NCBI RefSeq assembly: GCF_010731695.1
Contig: NZ_AP022586.1
Location: forward strand, 3,100,001 to 3,164,000
Length of the DNA: 64,000 nucleotides
Direction of reading: 5' to 3'
DNA from: Mycolicibacterium litorale
Lineage (GTDB): Bacteria > Actinomycetota > Actinomycetes > Mycobacteriales > Mycobacteriaceae
Below are positions 1-10,128 of this stretch, one piece after another. Both the position numbers and the translations under genes were made by a program. The stretch's first letter is position 1. Each line of letters starts with the position of its first letter. Under the pieces are notes generated by a model. It worked only from the letters and a program-made list of their open reading frames with translations. It did not search any database and was not told the DNA's origin.

Positions 1-144
1 GGCGCTGCCCATCCCGACCATACCGAGGCCGCCTGCGCGCGAGACGGCCGCGGCGAGGCGACCCCCGGCGGCACCGCCCATGGGGGCGTTGACGATCGGC
101 ACGTCCATGCCCATCGACCGGCACCAGGGTGTCAACAGCGGCAT
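1..144 (-). CDS. Nitronate monooxygenase / 2-nitropropane dioxygenase family, N-terminal fragment
   Basis: The first 48 codons of a gene that runs off the left edge. The translation contains VPIVNAPMGG, then GGRLAAAVSRAGGLGMVG. This is the typical start of FMN-dependent TIM-barrel nitronate monooxygenases, where a first beta strand with a (N/Q)APM motif is followed by a Gly-rich helix and an AGGLG(M/F) turn. The family oxidises alkyl nitronates to carbonyl compounds and nitrite; some members are enoyl reductases of the same fold. ATG at 144 is the most upstream in-frame ATG seen, and a second ATG at 114 sits closer to the conserved core and is an equally possible start. The gene is divergent from sugE. 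Confidence 0.72.
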   Translation of the reverse strand, partial: MPLLTPWCRSMGMDVPIVNAPMGGAAGGRLAAAVSRAGGLGMVGMGSA

Positions 145-192
145 TCGTGCGACGCTACCGCCTTGCTACCCTGGGGTTGTCACCAGTTGACA

Positions 193-234
193 CCGGACGA
201 GCGGCACCGTACCCGGCCAGCGACAAGACGGCGC
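193..234 (+). ncRNA. Guanidine-III (ykkC-III) riboswitch
   Basis: The 42-base segment carries the conserved blocks of the class III guanidine riboswitch in order: CCGGACGAG (193-201), GCACCGTACCCGG (204-216), then ACAAGACGGCGC (223-234). The CCGG blocks can pair as P1. GCACCGT (204-210) can pair with ACGGCGC (228-234) with one A-C mismatch, giving the pseudoknotted second helix. It ends a few bases before the GGAGG (238-242) that serves the sugE GTG start, so ligand binding probably acts on translation initiation. A TANNNT-type -10 (TACCCT, 167-172), with TTCGTG 17 bases upstream, would start the transcript near 179. The class is known upstream of guanidinium exporters; the assignment here rests on remembered consensus and structure. 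Confidence 0.86.
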
Positions 235-248
235 TTCGGAGGTGCATC

Positions 249-566
249 GTGGCCTGGTTGATCTTGACGTTGTCCGGAGTTCTCGAGGCGGTGTGGGCGA
301 GCGCGCTGAGCCGCTCGCAGGGCTTCACCCGCCTGGTGCCGTCGCTCATCTTCGTTGTGGCGATGGTGTTTTCGATGGCCGGCCTGGCGTTCGCGATGCG
401 GGACCTGCCGCCAGGCACCAGCTACACCGTGTGGGTGGGGATCGGTGCGGTGCTGACGGTCGCGTACGCGATCGTGACCGGCGCCGAATCCGCGTCGCTG
501 ATCAAAATCCTGCTGATGCTCGGCATCGTGGCCTGCGTCATCGGCTTGAAGCTGATCACTCACTGA
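249..566 (+). CDS. sugE: SugE/Gdx-type small multidrug resistance protein, guanidinium exporter
   Basis: A 105-residue protein with four hydrophobic helices, the usual size for the SMR family. The membrane glutamate that binds substrate and protons is at residue 13 (SGVLEAVWA), the invariant position in EmrE/Gdx proteins. The C-terminal helix ends IGLKLITH, which is SugE-like rather than Mmr-like. Gdx members export guanidinium in exchange for protons as antiparallel dimers. The GTG at 249 is chosen because GGAGG lies six bases upstream and the guanidine-III riboswitch ends just before it. An upstream start at 129 would translate through the riboswitch. The riboswitch makes guanidinium the likely substrate. 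The gene ends in a 7-base overlap with the convergent yihY gene. Confidence 0.9.
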   Translation: MAWLILTLSGVLEAVWASALSRSQGFTRLVPSLIFVVAMVFSMAGLAFAMRDLPPGTSYTVWVGIGAVLTVAYAIVTGAESASLIKILLMLGIVACVIGLKLITH

Positions 567-1582
567 CGCCGGCGCAGCCGCGAGAGGCCAACGGCGCCAA
601 GCGCTCCCACCGCCGCGGCGGCCAGAGTGCCGGGTAGCCCTACGCCCTCGCGGACCTGCACCCGGGTGGTGATCTGGGCGGGGTTGGGCGGGTCCACCGG
701 CGCGGCGAGCATGTTGTCGCGCGAGGTGGCCGCCCACGCCGTCGCGAACAGGATCAGCCGGGCGGTGATGTAGGCGAACACCATCAGGCCGAGGACGGGT
801 CCGAACGTCGCGCCGGCGGGACCCGTCAGCACCGTCCGCAGATACAGCGACGCCACCTGTTTGAACACCTCGAAGGCGACCGCCGCCAGCAGCCCCGCCC
901 GTACCGAACTGCGGAAGCTGATCGACTCGCGCGGTAGCCGGGCGATCATCCAGGTGAACAGCAGCCACGAGATGCCGACCGCCACGAGCATCGAGAGCGC
1001 CCGCAACCCCCAGGTGATGCCGGGCACGTTCTCGAGCCCGCCCCAAGCCAGCACGCGGGTGATCACCCCCTGGTCGCCCAGGGCGGTCAGCGCCACCGTC
1101 AGCACGATCGCGAGGAAGGCCGACAACAGAGCGACCAGATCCGACAGCTTGGTGCCGACGAACCCCCCGGTTCCGCTGCGCTGCTCCCACATCGCGCTGA
1201 GCGCCTCGCGCAGGTTCGCCATCCAGCCCAGCCCGGCCCACGCGGCGGTGGCCAGGCCGAAGATCCCGAGCGAGGTGCGCGAGTCGATCGCGGTGTTCAT
1301 CAGGTCGACCACCTGCTGGCCGACGTCCCCGGAGATGGTCTGCCGGATCCGGTCCTCGATGCCCGCGAGCACATCGGGTTGTCCGGCGAGCACGAACCCG
1401 GTGACGGAGAAGCCCAGCATCAGCAGCGGGAACAGGGCGAACACCGTGAAGTAGGTGATGCCCGCGGCGTAGAAGTCGCCCTTGCTCTCCTGGTAGCGGT
1501 GCTGAGCGCGCATGACGTGGTCGAACCAGCCGTACCGGGCGCGCCACCGGTCCAGCACGCCGGGTTCGGCCGGTTCCTCCAC
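560..1582 (-). CDS. YihY/BrkB-family inner-membrane protein
   Basis: A 340-residue integral membrane protein. An N-terminal amphipathic region (about 1-35) precedes a hydrophobic helix carrying YFTVFALFPLLML, typical of the YihY/virulence factor BrkB family. At least five more hydrophobic stretches follow, with a short Arg-rich cytoplasmic end. The molecular function of the family is unsettled; it is not RNase BN as once named. The GTG start has GGAGG five bases upstream. It lies 15 bases downstream of trpS on the same strand, so the two are probably cotranscribed, as in M. tuberculosis (Rv3336c-Rv3335c). Confidence 0.85.
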   Translation of the reverse strand: MEEPAEPGVLDRWRARYGWFDHVMRAQHRYQESKGDFYAAGITYFTVFALFPLLMLGFSVTGFVLAGQPDVLAGIEDRIRQTISGDVGQQVVDLMNTAIDSRTSLGIFGLATAAWAGLGWMANLREALSAMWEQRSGTGGFVGTKLSDLVALLSAFLAIVLTVALTALGDQGVITRVLAWGGLENVPGITWGLRALSMLVAVGISWLLFTWMIARLPRESISFRSSVRAGLLAAVAFEVFKQVASLYLRTVLTGPAGATFGPVLGLMVFAYITARLILFATAWAATSRDNMLAAPVDPPNPAQITTRVQVREGVGLPGTLAAAAVGALGAVGLSRLRRRQ

Positions 1583-1597
1583 ACCAGCCTCCAGTCG

Positions 1598-3452
<1,855 letters not shown>

Positions 3453-3527
3453 GGCGCCAGACCCTAGCCCCGCCCTCTACCGGCCTCCCTTGCGGTACCG
3501 CGGGTATCACCTTTAACCTCGGGCAGC

Positions 3528-4361
3528 ATGACCGAACGCGCACCCATCCACGTCGGATCGGGCGAACCCGTCCTCTTGCTGCACCCGTTCATGATGTCGC
3601 AGAACGTGTGGAAGAAGGTCGCCCCGGCGATCGCCGACACCGGCCGCTACGAGGTGTACGCGCCGACGATGCCCGGCCACAACGGCGGTGTGAAGGGGCC
3701 GTTCTTCCTGGACAGCGGCTCACTGGCCGATGACGTCGAACGCCGGATGGACGCCCTGGGCTGGGAGACCGCCCACATCGTGGGCAACTCGCTGGGCGGC
3801 TGGGTGGCCTTCGAGCTGGAGCGGCGCGGCCGCGCCCGCACCCTGACCGGTATCGCACCCGCGGGCGGCTGGCGGCACTTCACGCCGGCGAAGTTCGAGA
3901 TCGTCGGCAAGTTCCTCGCCGGGCTGCCGCTCTACGTCGTGGTCAAGTTGCTCGGCAACCGGGTGCTGAAGCTGCCCGTCACGCCGTATCTCACCTACCC
4001 CGCCGTGAGCGCCACGCGGGACGGCCTGTCCGACGAGGACGTCGCGGACATCATCGACGACGTCGCGCACTGCCCCGCGTACTACCAGCTGCTGGTCAAG
4101 TCATTGACGCTGCCCGGACTGCTGGACATCGCCGAGGGCAGTTGCCCGACGCACCTGGTGATCTGCGAGAAGGACCGGGTGCTGCCGCATCCGCGGTTCA
4201 CCCGGCACTTCACCACCCACCTGCCGAAGGACACCCAGGTGACCCACCTCGACAACGTCGGGCACATCCCGATGTACGAGGCGCCGGAGCGGGTGGCGAA
4301 CCTGATCGTCGAATTCGTCGACCGCCACGTGGCGCCGCCGCACGAGGCGCTCGGCGGCTAG
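3528..4361 (+). CDS. Alpha/beta-fold hydrolase
   Basis: A 277-residue alpha/beta hydrolase with a complete triad: the nucleophile elbow GNSLGG (Ser88), an Asp in CEKDRVLP and a His in VGHIPM near the C terminus. HPF after the first strand provides the oxyanion region. A cap domain of about 75 residues lies between the nucleophile and the acid. The substrate cannot be told from sequence; esters, lactones or epoxides are all possible. It begins 75 bases from the divergent xthA and its stop abuts the stop of the convergent icd2. Confidence 0.85.
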   Translation: MTERAPIHVGSGEPVLLLHPFMMSQNVWKKVAPAIADTGRYEVYAPTMPGHNGGVKGPFFLDSGSLADDVERRMDALGWETAHIVGNSLGGWVAFELERRGRARTLTGIAPAGGWRHFTPAKFEIVGKFLAGLPLYVVVKLLGNRVLKLPVTPYLTYPAVSATRDGLSDEDVADIIDDVAHCPAYYQLLVKSLTLPGLLDIAEGSCPTHLVICEKDRVLPHPRFTRHFTTHLPKDTQVTHLDNVGHIPMYEAPERVANLIVEFVDRHVAPPHEALGG

Positions 4362-6617
4362 CTAGTCCTCGGTCACCGGTGCGACGGTCGCGGCCTCCAA
4401 CGCCTCGTTGAGGGTCTTGCTCGGCCGCATCACCGCGGTGGTCTTCTCGCGGTCCGGGTAGTAGTAGCCACCGATGTCGACCGAGTTGCCCTGCGCCTCG
4501 TTGAGTTCGGCGACGATGGTCTCCTCGTTGTCGGCCAGCGCCTTGGCCAGCGGACCGAAGTGGTCGGCGAGCTCCTGGTCGTCGGACTGCGCCGCCAACT
4601 CCTGCGCCCAGTACATCGCGAGGTAGTACTGGCTGCCGCGGTTGTCGAGCTCACCGGTCTTGCGCGAAGGACCCTTGTCGTTCTCCAGCAGTTTGCCGAT
4701 GGCCGAATCCAGCGTCTTGCCCAGCAGGATCGCGCGCTTGTTGCCGGACTTGGCGCCCATGTCCTCGAAACACGCACCGAGGGCGAGGAATTCGCCGAGC
4801 GAATCCCACCGCAGGTGGTTCTCCTCGACGAGCTGGTGGACGTGCTTGGGCGCTGAACCGCCGGCCCCGGTCTCGTACAGGCCGCCGCCGGCCATCAGCG
4901 GGACGATCGAGAGCATCTTCGCGCTGGTGCCCAGCTCCAGGATCGGGAACAGGTCGGTCAGGTAGTCGCGCAGGATGTTGCCGGTGACGGCGATGGTGTC
5001 CTGCCCGCGGATCACCCGCTCGAGCGTGTACCGCATCGCCCACACCTGCGGCATGATCTGGATGTGAAGGCCCTCGGTGTCGTGGTCGGCGAGGTATTCC
5101 TTGACCTTCTTGCGCAGCTCGGCCTCGTGCGGACGCTCGGTGTCCAGCCAGAACAGCGCGGTCATCCCCGACGCGCGCGCCCGCGTGACGGCCAGCTTCA
5201 CCCAGTCGCGGATCGCCGCGTCCTTCACGATCGGCATGCGCCAGATGTCGCCGGTCTCGACGTTCTGCGTCAGCAGCACCTCGCCGGTGTCGATGTCGAC
5301 GATGTTCGCGACACCGTCCTCGGGGATCTCGAAGGTCTTGTCGTGGCTGCCGTACTCCTCGGCCTTCTGCGCCATCAGACCGACGTTCGGCACGGTGCCC
5401 ATGGTTCTCGGGTCGAACTGGCCGTGGGTCTTACAGAAGTTGACCATCTCCTGGTAGATCCGGGAGAACGTCGACTCGGGGTTGACCGCCTTGGTGTCCT
5501 TGGTGCGGCCGTCGGCGCCGTACATCTTCCCGCCGAGCCGGATCATCGCCGGCATCGACGCGTCGACGATCACGTCGCTGGGTGAGTGGAAGTTCGTGAT
5601 CCCGCGGGCCGAGTCGACCATCGCCAGCTCGGGCCGGTGCTCGTGGACGGCGTGGATGTCCTGGATGATCTCCTCGCGCTGCGAGGCGGGCAGCGATTCG
5701 ATCTTGTCGTACAGGTCCGACATGCCGTTGTTGACGTTGACGCCCAGCTCGTCGAGCACCTTCTGGTGCTTGGCGAAGGCCTCCTTGTAGAACACCTTCA
5801 CCGCATGGCCGAACACGATCGGGTGGCTGACCTTCATCATGGTCGCCTTGACGTGCAGCGAGAACATCACGCCGGTCTTGTAGGCGTCCTCGATCTGCTC
5901 CTCGAAGAACTCGACCAACGCTTTCTTGCTCATGTACATGCTGTCGATGACGTCGCCGGCATCGAGTTTGACCTCGGGCTTGAGCACGAGCGTCTCACCG
6001 CTCTTGGTCTCCAGCACCATCTTGACCCTGCGGTCCTTGTCGACGGTCATCGACTTCTCGCCGTGATAGAAGTCGCCGTGCTTCATGGTCGCGACGTGGG
6101 TGCGCGACGCCTGGCTCCACTCCCCCATGCTGTGCGGGTGCTTGCGGGCGTACTCCTTGACCGCCTTGGGCGCGCGCCGGTCCGAGTTGCCTTCGCGGAG
6201 AACGGGATTGACCGCACTGCCGAGGCAGTTGGCGTAGCGCCTGCGGATCTCCTTCTCCTCGTCGGTCTTGGGATCGCCGGGGTAGTCGGGCAGGTCGTAA
6301 CCCTTGGCCTTGAGCTCCTTGATGGCGGCGAGCAGCTGCGGCACCGAGGCGCTGATGTTCGGCAGCTTGATGATGTTGGTGTCCGGATCCTGGGTCAGCT
6401 TGCCCAGCTCGCCGAGGTTGTCCGGTACTCGCTGCTCATCGGTCAGCCGCTCCGGGAACTCCGCCAGGATGCGCGCCGCCACGGAGATGTCGCTGGTCTT
6501 CACCGCGATGCCGGCCGGCTCCGCGAAGGTCCGGACGATCGGCAGGAAACCGTAGGTCGCCAGCAGCGGTGCCTCGTCGGTCAGCGTGTAGATGATGGTC
6601 GGCTGCTCGGCGCTCAT
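4362..6617 (-). CDS. icd2: Monomeric NADP-dependent isocitrate dehydrogenase
   Basis: A 751-residue enzyme of the monomeric (type II) isocitrate dehydrogenase family, which decarboxylates isocitrate to 2-oxoglutarate with NADP in the TCA cycle. The length is diagnostic: the dimeric enzyme has about 410 residues, the monomeric about 740. Family stretches such as [25 protein letters not shown] text ([10 protein letters not shown]), MKHGDFY and [15 protein letters not shown] are present and uninterrupted. GGGAG lies eight bases before the ATG. It is divergent from the SAM-IV/metC unit. In M. tuberculosis I recall dimeric icd1 next to metC and the monomeric enzyme elsewhere, so this position is notable. 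Confidence 0.96.
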   Translation of the reverse strand: MSAEQPTIIYTLTDEAPLLATYGFLPIVRTFAEPAGIAVKTSDISVAARILAEFPERLTDEQRVPDNLGELGKLTQDPDTNIIKLPNISASVPQLLAAIKELKAKGYDLPDYPGDPKTDEEKEIRRRYANCLGSAVNPVLREGNSDRRAPKAVKEYARKHPHSMGEWSQASRTHVATMKHGDFYHGEKSMTVDKDRRVKMVLETKSGETLVLKPEVKLDAGDVIDSMYMSKKALVEFFEEQIEDAYKTGVMFSLHVKATMMKVSHPIVFGHAVKVFYKEAFAKHQKVLDELGVNVNNGMSDLYDKIESLPASQREEIIQDIHAVHEHRPELAMVDSARGITNFHSPSDVIVDASMPAMIRLGGKMYGADGRTKDTKAVNPESTFSRIYQEMVNFCKTHGQFDPRTMGTVPNVGLMAQKAEEYGSHDKTFEIPEDGVANIVDIDTGEVLLTQNVETGDIWRMPIVKDAAIRDWVKLAVTRARASGMTALFWLDTERPHEAELRKKVKEYLADHDTEGLHIQIMPQVWAMRYTLERVIRGQDTIAVTGNILRDYLTDLFPILELGTSAKMLSIVPLMAGGGLYETGAGGSAPKHVHQLVEENHLRWDSLGEFLALGACFEDMGAKSGNKRAILLGKTLDSAIGKLLENDKGPSRKTGELDNRGSQYYLAMYWAQELAAQSDDQELADHFGPLAKALADNEETIVAELNEAQGNSVDIGGYYYPDREKTTAVMRPSKTLNEALEAATVAPVTED

Positions 6618-6756
6618 GTGGTGTTCTCCCGGCGTCAGATCGAAGCTCCGCGTTTGTCGGATACGACGCTACCCGGCAGACACCGGCGCAGAAACCGGTC
6701 CCTGTCATCGGACCACGCGCCGGATCACGCGGTGGCAACCCCGGCGGGCGGTGAGA

Positions 6757-6762
6757 TAAGCT
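6757..6762 (+). promoter_or_regulatory. Probable -10 element of the metC transcript
   Basis: TAAGCT fits the mycobacterial TANNNT -10 pattern. Transcription would begin about seven bases later, at 6769-6770, exactly where the SAM-IV aptamer starts. No convincing -35 hexamer is visible (the best is TGGCAA at 6733). Confidence 0.4.
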
Positions 6763-6769
6763 TCCTGGC

Positions 6770-6888
6770 GGTCATGAGTGCCAGCGTCAAGCCCCGGCTC
6801 GCTGGCCGGCAACCCTCCAACCGCGGTGGGGTGCCCCGGGTGATGACCAGGTTGAGTAGCCGTGACGGCTACGCGGCAAGCGCGGGTC
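6770..6888 (+). ncRNA. SAM-IV riboswitch
   Basis: A structured leader of about 119 bases before metC. It has the hallmarks of the actinobacterial SAM-IV class: a closing helix GGTCAT (6770-6775) paired with ATGACC (6843-6848), an internal GCCGGCAACCC-type core (6796-6806), the GGTGCC-like GGGGTGCCCC segment (6829-6838), and a downstream hairpin GTAGCCGTGACGGCTAC (6856-6872) that contributes to the pseudoknot side. It resembles, from memory, the mycobacterial SAM-IV RNA whose structure is known. SAM binding should switch off metC; the aptamer ends about 29 bases before the metC ribosome-binding site, so control of translation or of the short linker is likely. Confidence 0.9.
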
Positions 6889-6931
6889 CGCGAGCACGGG
6901 CCCCCAGACGACAGATGGAGGTTCGTTGCAC

Positions 6932-8266
6932 ATGAGCACGCCAGAAGACCCGACGGCGAAGTGGGCGTTCGAGACCAAGCAGGTCCACGCCGGCCAGACG
7001 CCCGATACGGCCACCAGCGCCCGGGCGCTGCCGATCTACCAGACCACTTCGTACACGTTCCGCGACACCGACCACGCCGCGGCGCTGTTCGGGCTGGCCG
7101 AGACCGGCAACATCTACACCCGGATCATGAATCCGACGACCGACGTCGTCGAACAACGCATCGCCGCGCTCGAAGGTGGTGTCGCAGCGCTGTTCCTGTC
7201 CTCCGGGCAGGCCGCCGAGACGTTCGCGATCTTGAATATCGCCGGCGTCGGAGATCATGTCGTGTCCAGCCCGCGGCTCTACGGCGGCACGTACAACCTG
7301 TTCCACTACTCGCTGCCGAAGATGGGCATCGAGGTGAGCTTCGTGGAGAACCCCGACGACCTCGACTCGTGGCGGGCCGCGGTGCGCCCCAACACCAAGG
7401 CGTTCTTCGGGGAGACGATCTCCAATCCACAGATCGACATCCTCGACATCCCGTCGGTCGCGGCGGTGGCCCATGAGAACGGCGTGCCGCTGATCGTGGA
7501 CAACACCATCGCCACGCCGTATCTGATCCAGCCGTTGAGCCACGGCGCCGACATCGTCGTGCACTCGGCCACCAAGTACCTCGGCGGGCACGGCAACGCG
7601 ATCGCCGGGGTGATCGTCGACGGCGGCACGTTCGACTGGACCAACGGCAACTTCCCGGGCTTCACGACGCCGGATCCGAGCTACCACGGCGTGGTGTTCG
7701 CCGAACTCGGCCCGCCCGCATACGCGCTCAAAGCCCGTGTGCAGCTGCTGCGTGACCTCGGCTCGGCCGCCGCGCCGTTCAACGCGTTCCTCATCGCCCA
7801 GGGCCTCGAGACGTTGAGCCTGCGGCTGGAACGCCACGTGGCGAACGCGCAGCGGGTCGCGGAGTACCTGGCCGCACACGACGACGTCATCTCGGTGAAC
7901 TACGCCGGGCTGCCCGATTCGCCGTGGTACGAGCTCGGAAAGAAGCTGGCGCCCAAGGGAACCGGTGCGGTGCTGGCCTTCGAGCTGGCCGGTGGTGTCG
8001 AGGCGGGCAAGGCGTTCGTCAACGCGCTCACCCTGCACAGCCACGTCGCGAACATCGGCGACGTGCGCTCGCTGGTGATCCATCCGGCGTCCACCACGCA
8101 CGCTCAGCTCAGCCCACAGGAGCAGCTGGCCAGCGGCGTCACCCCCGGCCTGGTGCGCCTGGCCGTCGGCATCGAGGGCATCGACGACATCCTCGCCGAC
8201 CTCGAGCAGGGCTTCGCCGCCGCCCGATCGATCCGCGCCGCATCCGCCGATGCGCAGACGGTCTGA
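6932..8266 (+). CDS. metC: O-acetylhomoserine sulfhydrylase (bifunctional O-acetylhomoserine/O-acetylserine type)
   Basis: A 444-residue PLP enzyme of the Cys/Met metabolism family that makes homocysteine from O-acetylhomoserine and sulfide. The PLP lysine is K215 in [11 protein letters not shown]; other family text includes the aromatic stacking tyrosine in [14 protein letters not shown] and [12 protein letters not shown]. The length matches MetY-type enzymes rather than cystathionine lyases (about 390). ATG 6932 is chosen over TTG 6926 because GGAG lies at a proper distance only from the ATG. It is called metC in M. tuberculosis and metY elsewhere. It is controlled by the SAM-IV riboswitch and followed 16 bases on by metX. 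Confidence 0.95.
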   Translation: MSTPEDPTAKWAFETKQVHAGQTPDTATSARALPIYQTTSYTFRDTDHAAALFGLAETGNIYTRIMNPTTDVVEQRIAALEGGVAALFLSSGQAAETFAILNIAGVGDHVVSSPRLYGGTYNLFHYSLPKMGIEVSFVENPDDLDSWRAAVRPNTKAFFGETISNPQIDILDIPSVAAVAHENGVPLIVDNTIATPYLIQPLSHGADIVVHSATKYLGGHGNAIAGVIVDGGTFDWTNGNFPGFTTPDPSYHGVVFAELGPPAYALKARVQLLRDLGSAAAPFNAFLIAQGLETLSLRLERHVANAQRVAEYLAAHDDVISVNYAGLPDSPWYELGKKLAPKGTGAVLAFELAGGVEAGKAFVNALTLHSHVANIGDVRSLVIHPASTTHAQLSPQEQLASGVTPGLVRLAVGIEGIDDILADLEQGFAAARSIRAASADAQTV

Positions 8267-8282
8267 ACGCGGAGAGACCGCA

Positions 8283-9404
8283 GTGACGATTTCCGACGTG
8301 CCCATCACCACGCTGCCGGCCGAAGGCGAGGTCGGCGTCGTCGACATCGGCCCGCTCACGCTGGAGAGCGGTGTGGTGCTCGACGACGTGTCGATCGCCG
8401 TCCAGCGCTGGGGCGAGCTGTCCCCCACCCGCGACAACGTGGTGATGGTCCTGCATGCGCTGACCGGTGACTCGCACATCACCGGCCCCGCCGGCCCAGA
8501 TCACCCCACCCCCGGCTGGTGGGACGGCGTCGCGGGACCGGGCGCCCCGATCGACACCGACCGCTGGTGCGCCGTGTCGACCAACGTGCTCGGCGGCTGC
8601 CGCGGATCGACCGGACCGGCGTCGATCGCCCCCGACGGCAGGCCGTGGGGATCCCGCTTCCCCACCGTGACGATCCGCGACCAGGTGGCCGCCGACCTCG
8701 CCGCGCTCGAGGCGCTCGGCATCACACAGGTCGCGGCCGTGGTGGGCGGTTCCATGGGCGGCGCGCGGGCGCTGGAGTGGATCGTCGGGCATCCCGACAC
8801 CGTCCGCTCCGCGCTGATCCTCGCGGTCGGCGCCCGGGCCACCGCCGACCAGATCGGCACGCAGAGCACCCAGGTCGCGGCGATCAAAGCCGATCCGGAC
8901 TGGTGCGGCGGCGACTACCACGACACCGGGCGCGCCCCGGTCACCGGACTCGGCATCGCCCGCCGTTTCGCGCACCTGACCTACCGCGGCGAGCTCGAAC
9001 TCGACGACCGGTTCGGCAACGACGCCCAGGGCGACGAGAACCCGACGACGGGCGGCCGGTACGCCGTGCAGAGTTACCTCGAGTACCAGGGCGCGAAGCT
9101 GGTCGAGCGGTTCGACGCGGGCACCTACGTGGCGCTCACCGATGCACTGTCGAGCCATGACGTCGGCCGCGGCCGTGGCGGCGTGCGCACGGCGCTGCGG
9201 AATTGCCGGGTGCCGGCGATCGTCGGCGGCATCACCTCCGACCGGCTCTACCCCCTGCGGTTGCAGGCGGAGCTGGCCGAGCTGCTGCCCGGCTGCACCG
9301 GCCTGGAGGTGGTCGATTCGGTGTACGGCCACGACGGCTTCCTGGTCGAGACCGAGGCCGTCGGCAAGCTGATCCGGCGCACCCTGGAGCTGGCGGCGCG
9401 GTGA
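8283..9404 (+). CDS. metX: Homoserine O-acetyltransferase
   Basis: A 373-residue alpha/beta-fold acyltransferase that acetylates homoserine with acetyl-CoA, the first committed step toward methionine. The nucleophile is Ser157 in GGSMGG; the acid is the Asp in SDRLYP and the base the His in GHDGF near the C terminus. The MetX signatures [12 protein letters not shown] and [10 protein letters not shown] are intact. The GTG at 8283 is preferred because GGAGAG lies six bases upstream; an upstream ATG at 8250 would overlap metC. It is called metA in M. tuberculosis. Translation is probably coupled to metC and to the following methyltransferase (GTGA overlap). Confidence 0.96.
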   Translation: MTISDVPITTLPAEGEVGVVDIGPLTLESGVVLDDVSIAVQRWGELSPTRDNVVMVLHALTGDSHITGPAGPDHPTPGWWDGVAGPGAPIDTDRWCAVSTNVLGGCRGSTGPASIAPDGRPWGSRFPTVTIRDQVAADLAALEALGITQVAAVVGGSMGGARALEWIVGHPDTVRSALILAVGARATADQIGTQSTQVAAIKADPDWCGGDYHDTGRAPVTGLGIARRFAHLTYRGELELDDRFGNDAQGDENPTTGGRYAVQSYLEYQGAKLVERFDAGTYVALTDALSSHDVGRGRGGVRTALRNCRVPAIVGGITSDRLYPLRLQAELAELLPGCTGLEVVDSVYGHDGFLVETEAVGKLIRRTLELAAR

Positions 9405-10120
9405 CCGACCCGTCACTGTCGTTCGGCGCCCAGGCCGCGGCATATGAACGGGGTAGGCCGTCGTATCCGCCGGAGGCGATCGACTGGCTGCTGCCCCGCG
9501 GTGCGCACACCGTCCTCGATCTGGGCGCGGGGACCGGCAAGCTGACCACGCGGCTGGTCGAACGCGGTCTAGACGTCATCGCCGTGGACCCGATCCCGGA
9601 GATGCTCGAGGTGCTGACCGGCGCGCTGCCCGAGACCCCGGCGCTGCTGGGTACGGCCGAAGAGATCCCGCTGGCCGACGACAGCGTCGACGGGGTGCTC
9701 GTCGCCCAGGCCTGGCACTGGTTCGACCCCGAACGCGCCGTCAAGGAGGTCACCAGGGTGCTACGCCCGGGTGGGCGGCTCGGATTGGTGTGGAACACCC
9801 GCGACGAGCGGATGGGCTGGGTCAAGGATCTCGGCCACATCATCGGCCACGAGAACGATCCGTTCACCAACGAGGTGTCGCTGCCCGGCCCGTTCACCGA
9901 CATCCAGCGCCATCACGTCGAGTGGACGAGTTATCTGACGCCGCAGGCACTGATCGATCTGGTGGCGTCGCGCAGCTACTGCATCACCTCCCCGGCCGAG
10001 GTGCGTACCCGCACGCTCGACCGGGTGCGCGAACTGCTCGCCACCCATCCGGCGCTGGTGAACACGACCGGTCTCGCGCTGCCGTACGTGACGGTGTGCA
10101 TCCGCGCGACAATGGCCTGA
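9401..10120 (+). CDS. Class I SAM-dependent methyltransferase
   Basis: A 239-residue methyltransferase of the type-11 family with the SAM-binding motif LDLGAGTGK (about residue 40), the acidic ribose contact in VIAVDP, and the post-motif ..[17 protein letters not shown]. The substrate is unknown. Its GTG overlaps the metX stop as GTGA, so it is translated in the metC-metX operon, which suggests a link to SAM supply or use. The same position is taken by Rv3342 in M. tuberculosis, from memory. Confidence 0.88.
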   Translation: MTDPSLSFGAQAAAYERGRPSYPPEAIDWLLPRGAHTVLDLGAGTGKLTTRLVERGLDVIAVDPIPEMLEVLTGALPETPALLGTAEEIPLADDSVDGVLVAQAWHWFDPERAVKEVTRVLRPGGRLGLVWNTRDERMGWVKDLGHIIGHENDPFTNEVSLPGPFTDIQRHHVEWTSYLTPQALIDLVASRSYCITSPAEVRTRTLDRVRELLATHPALVNTTGLALPYVTVCIRATMA

Positions 10121-10128
10121 CCGGCCGC

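Noticed and set aside
180..1547. A 455-codon minus-strand open frame spanning sugE and yihY
   Set aside because: The yihY frame carries membrane helices and a family signature, while this frame is Arg/Gly-rich without motifs and crosses the riboswitch.
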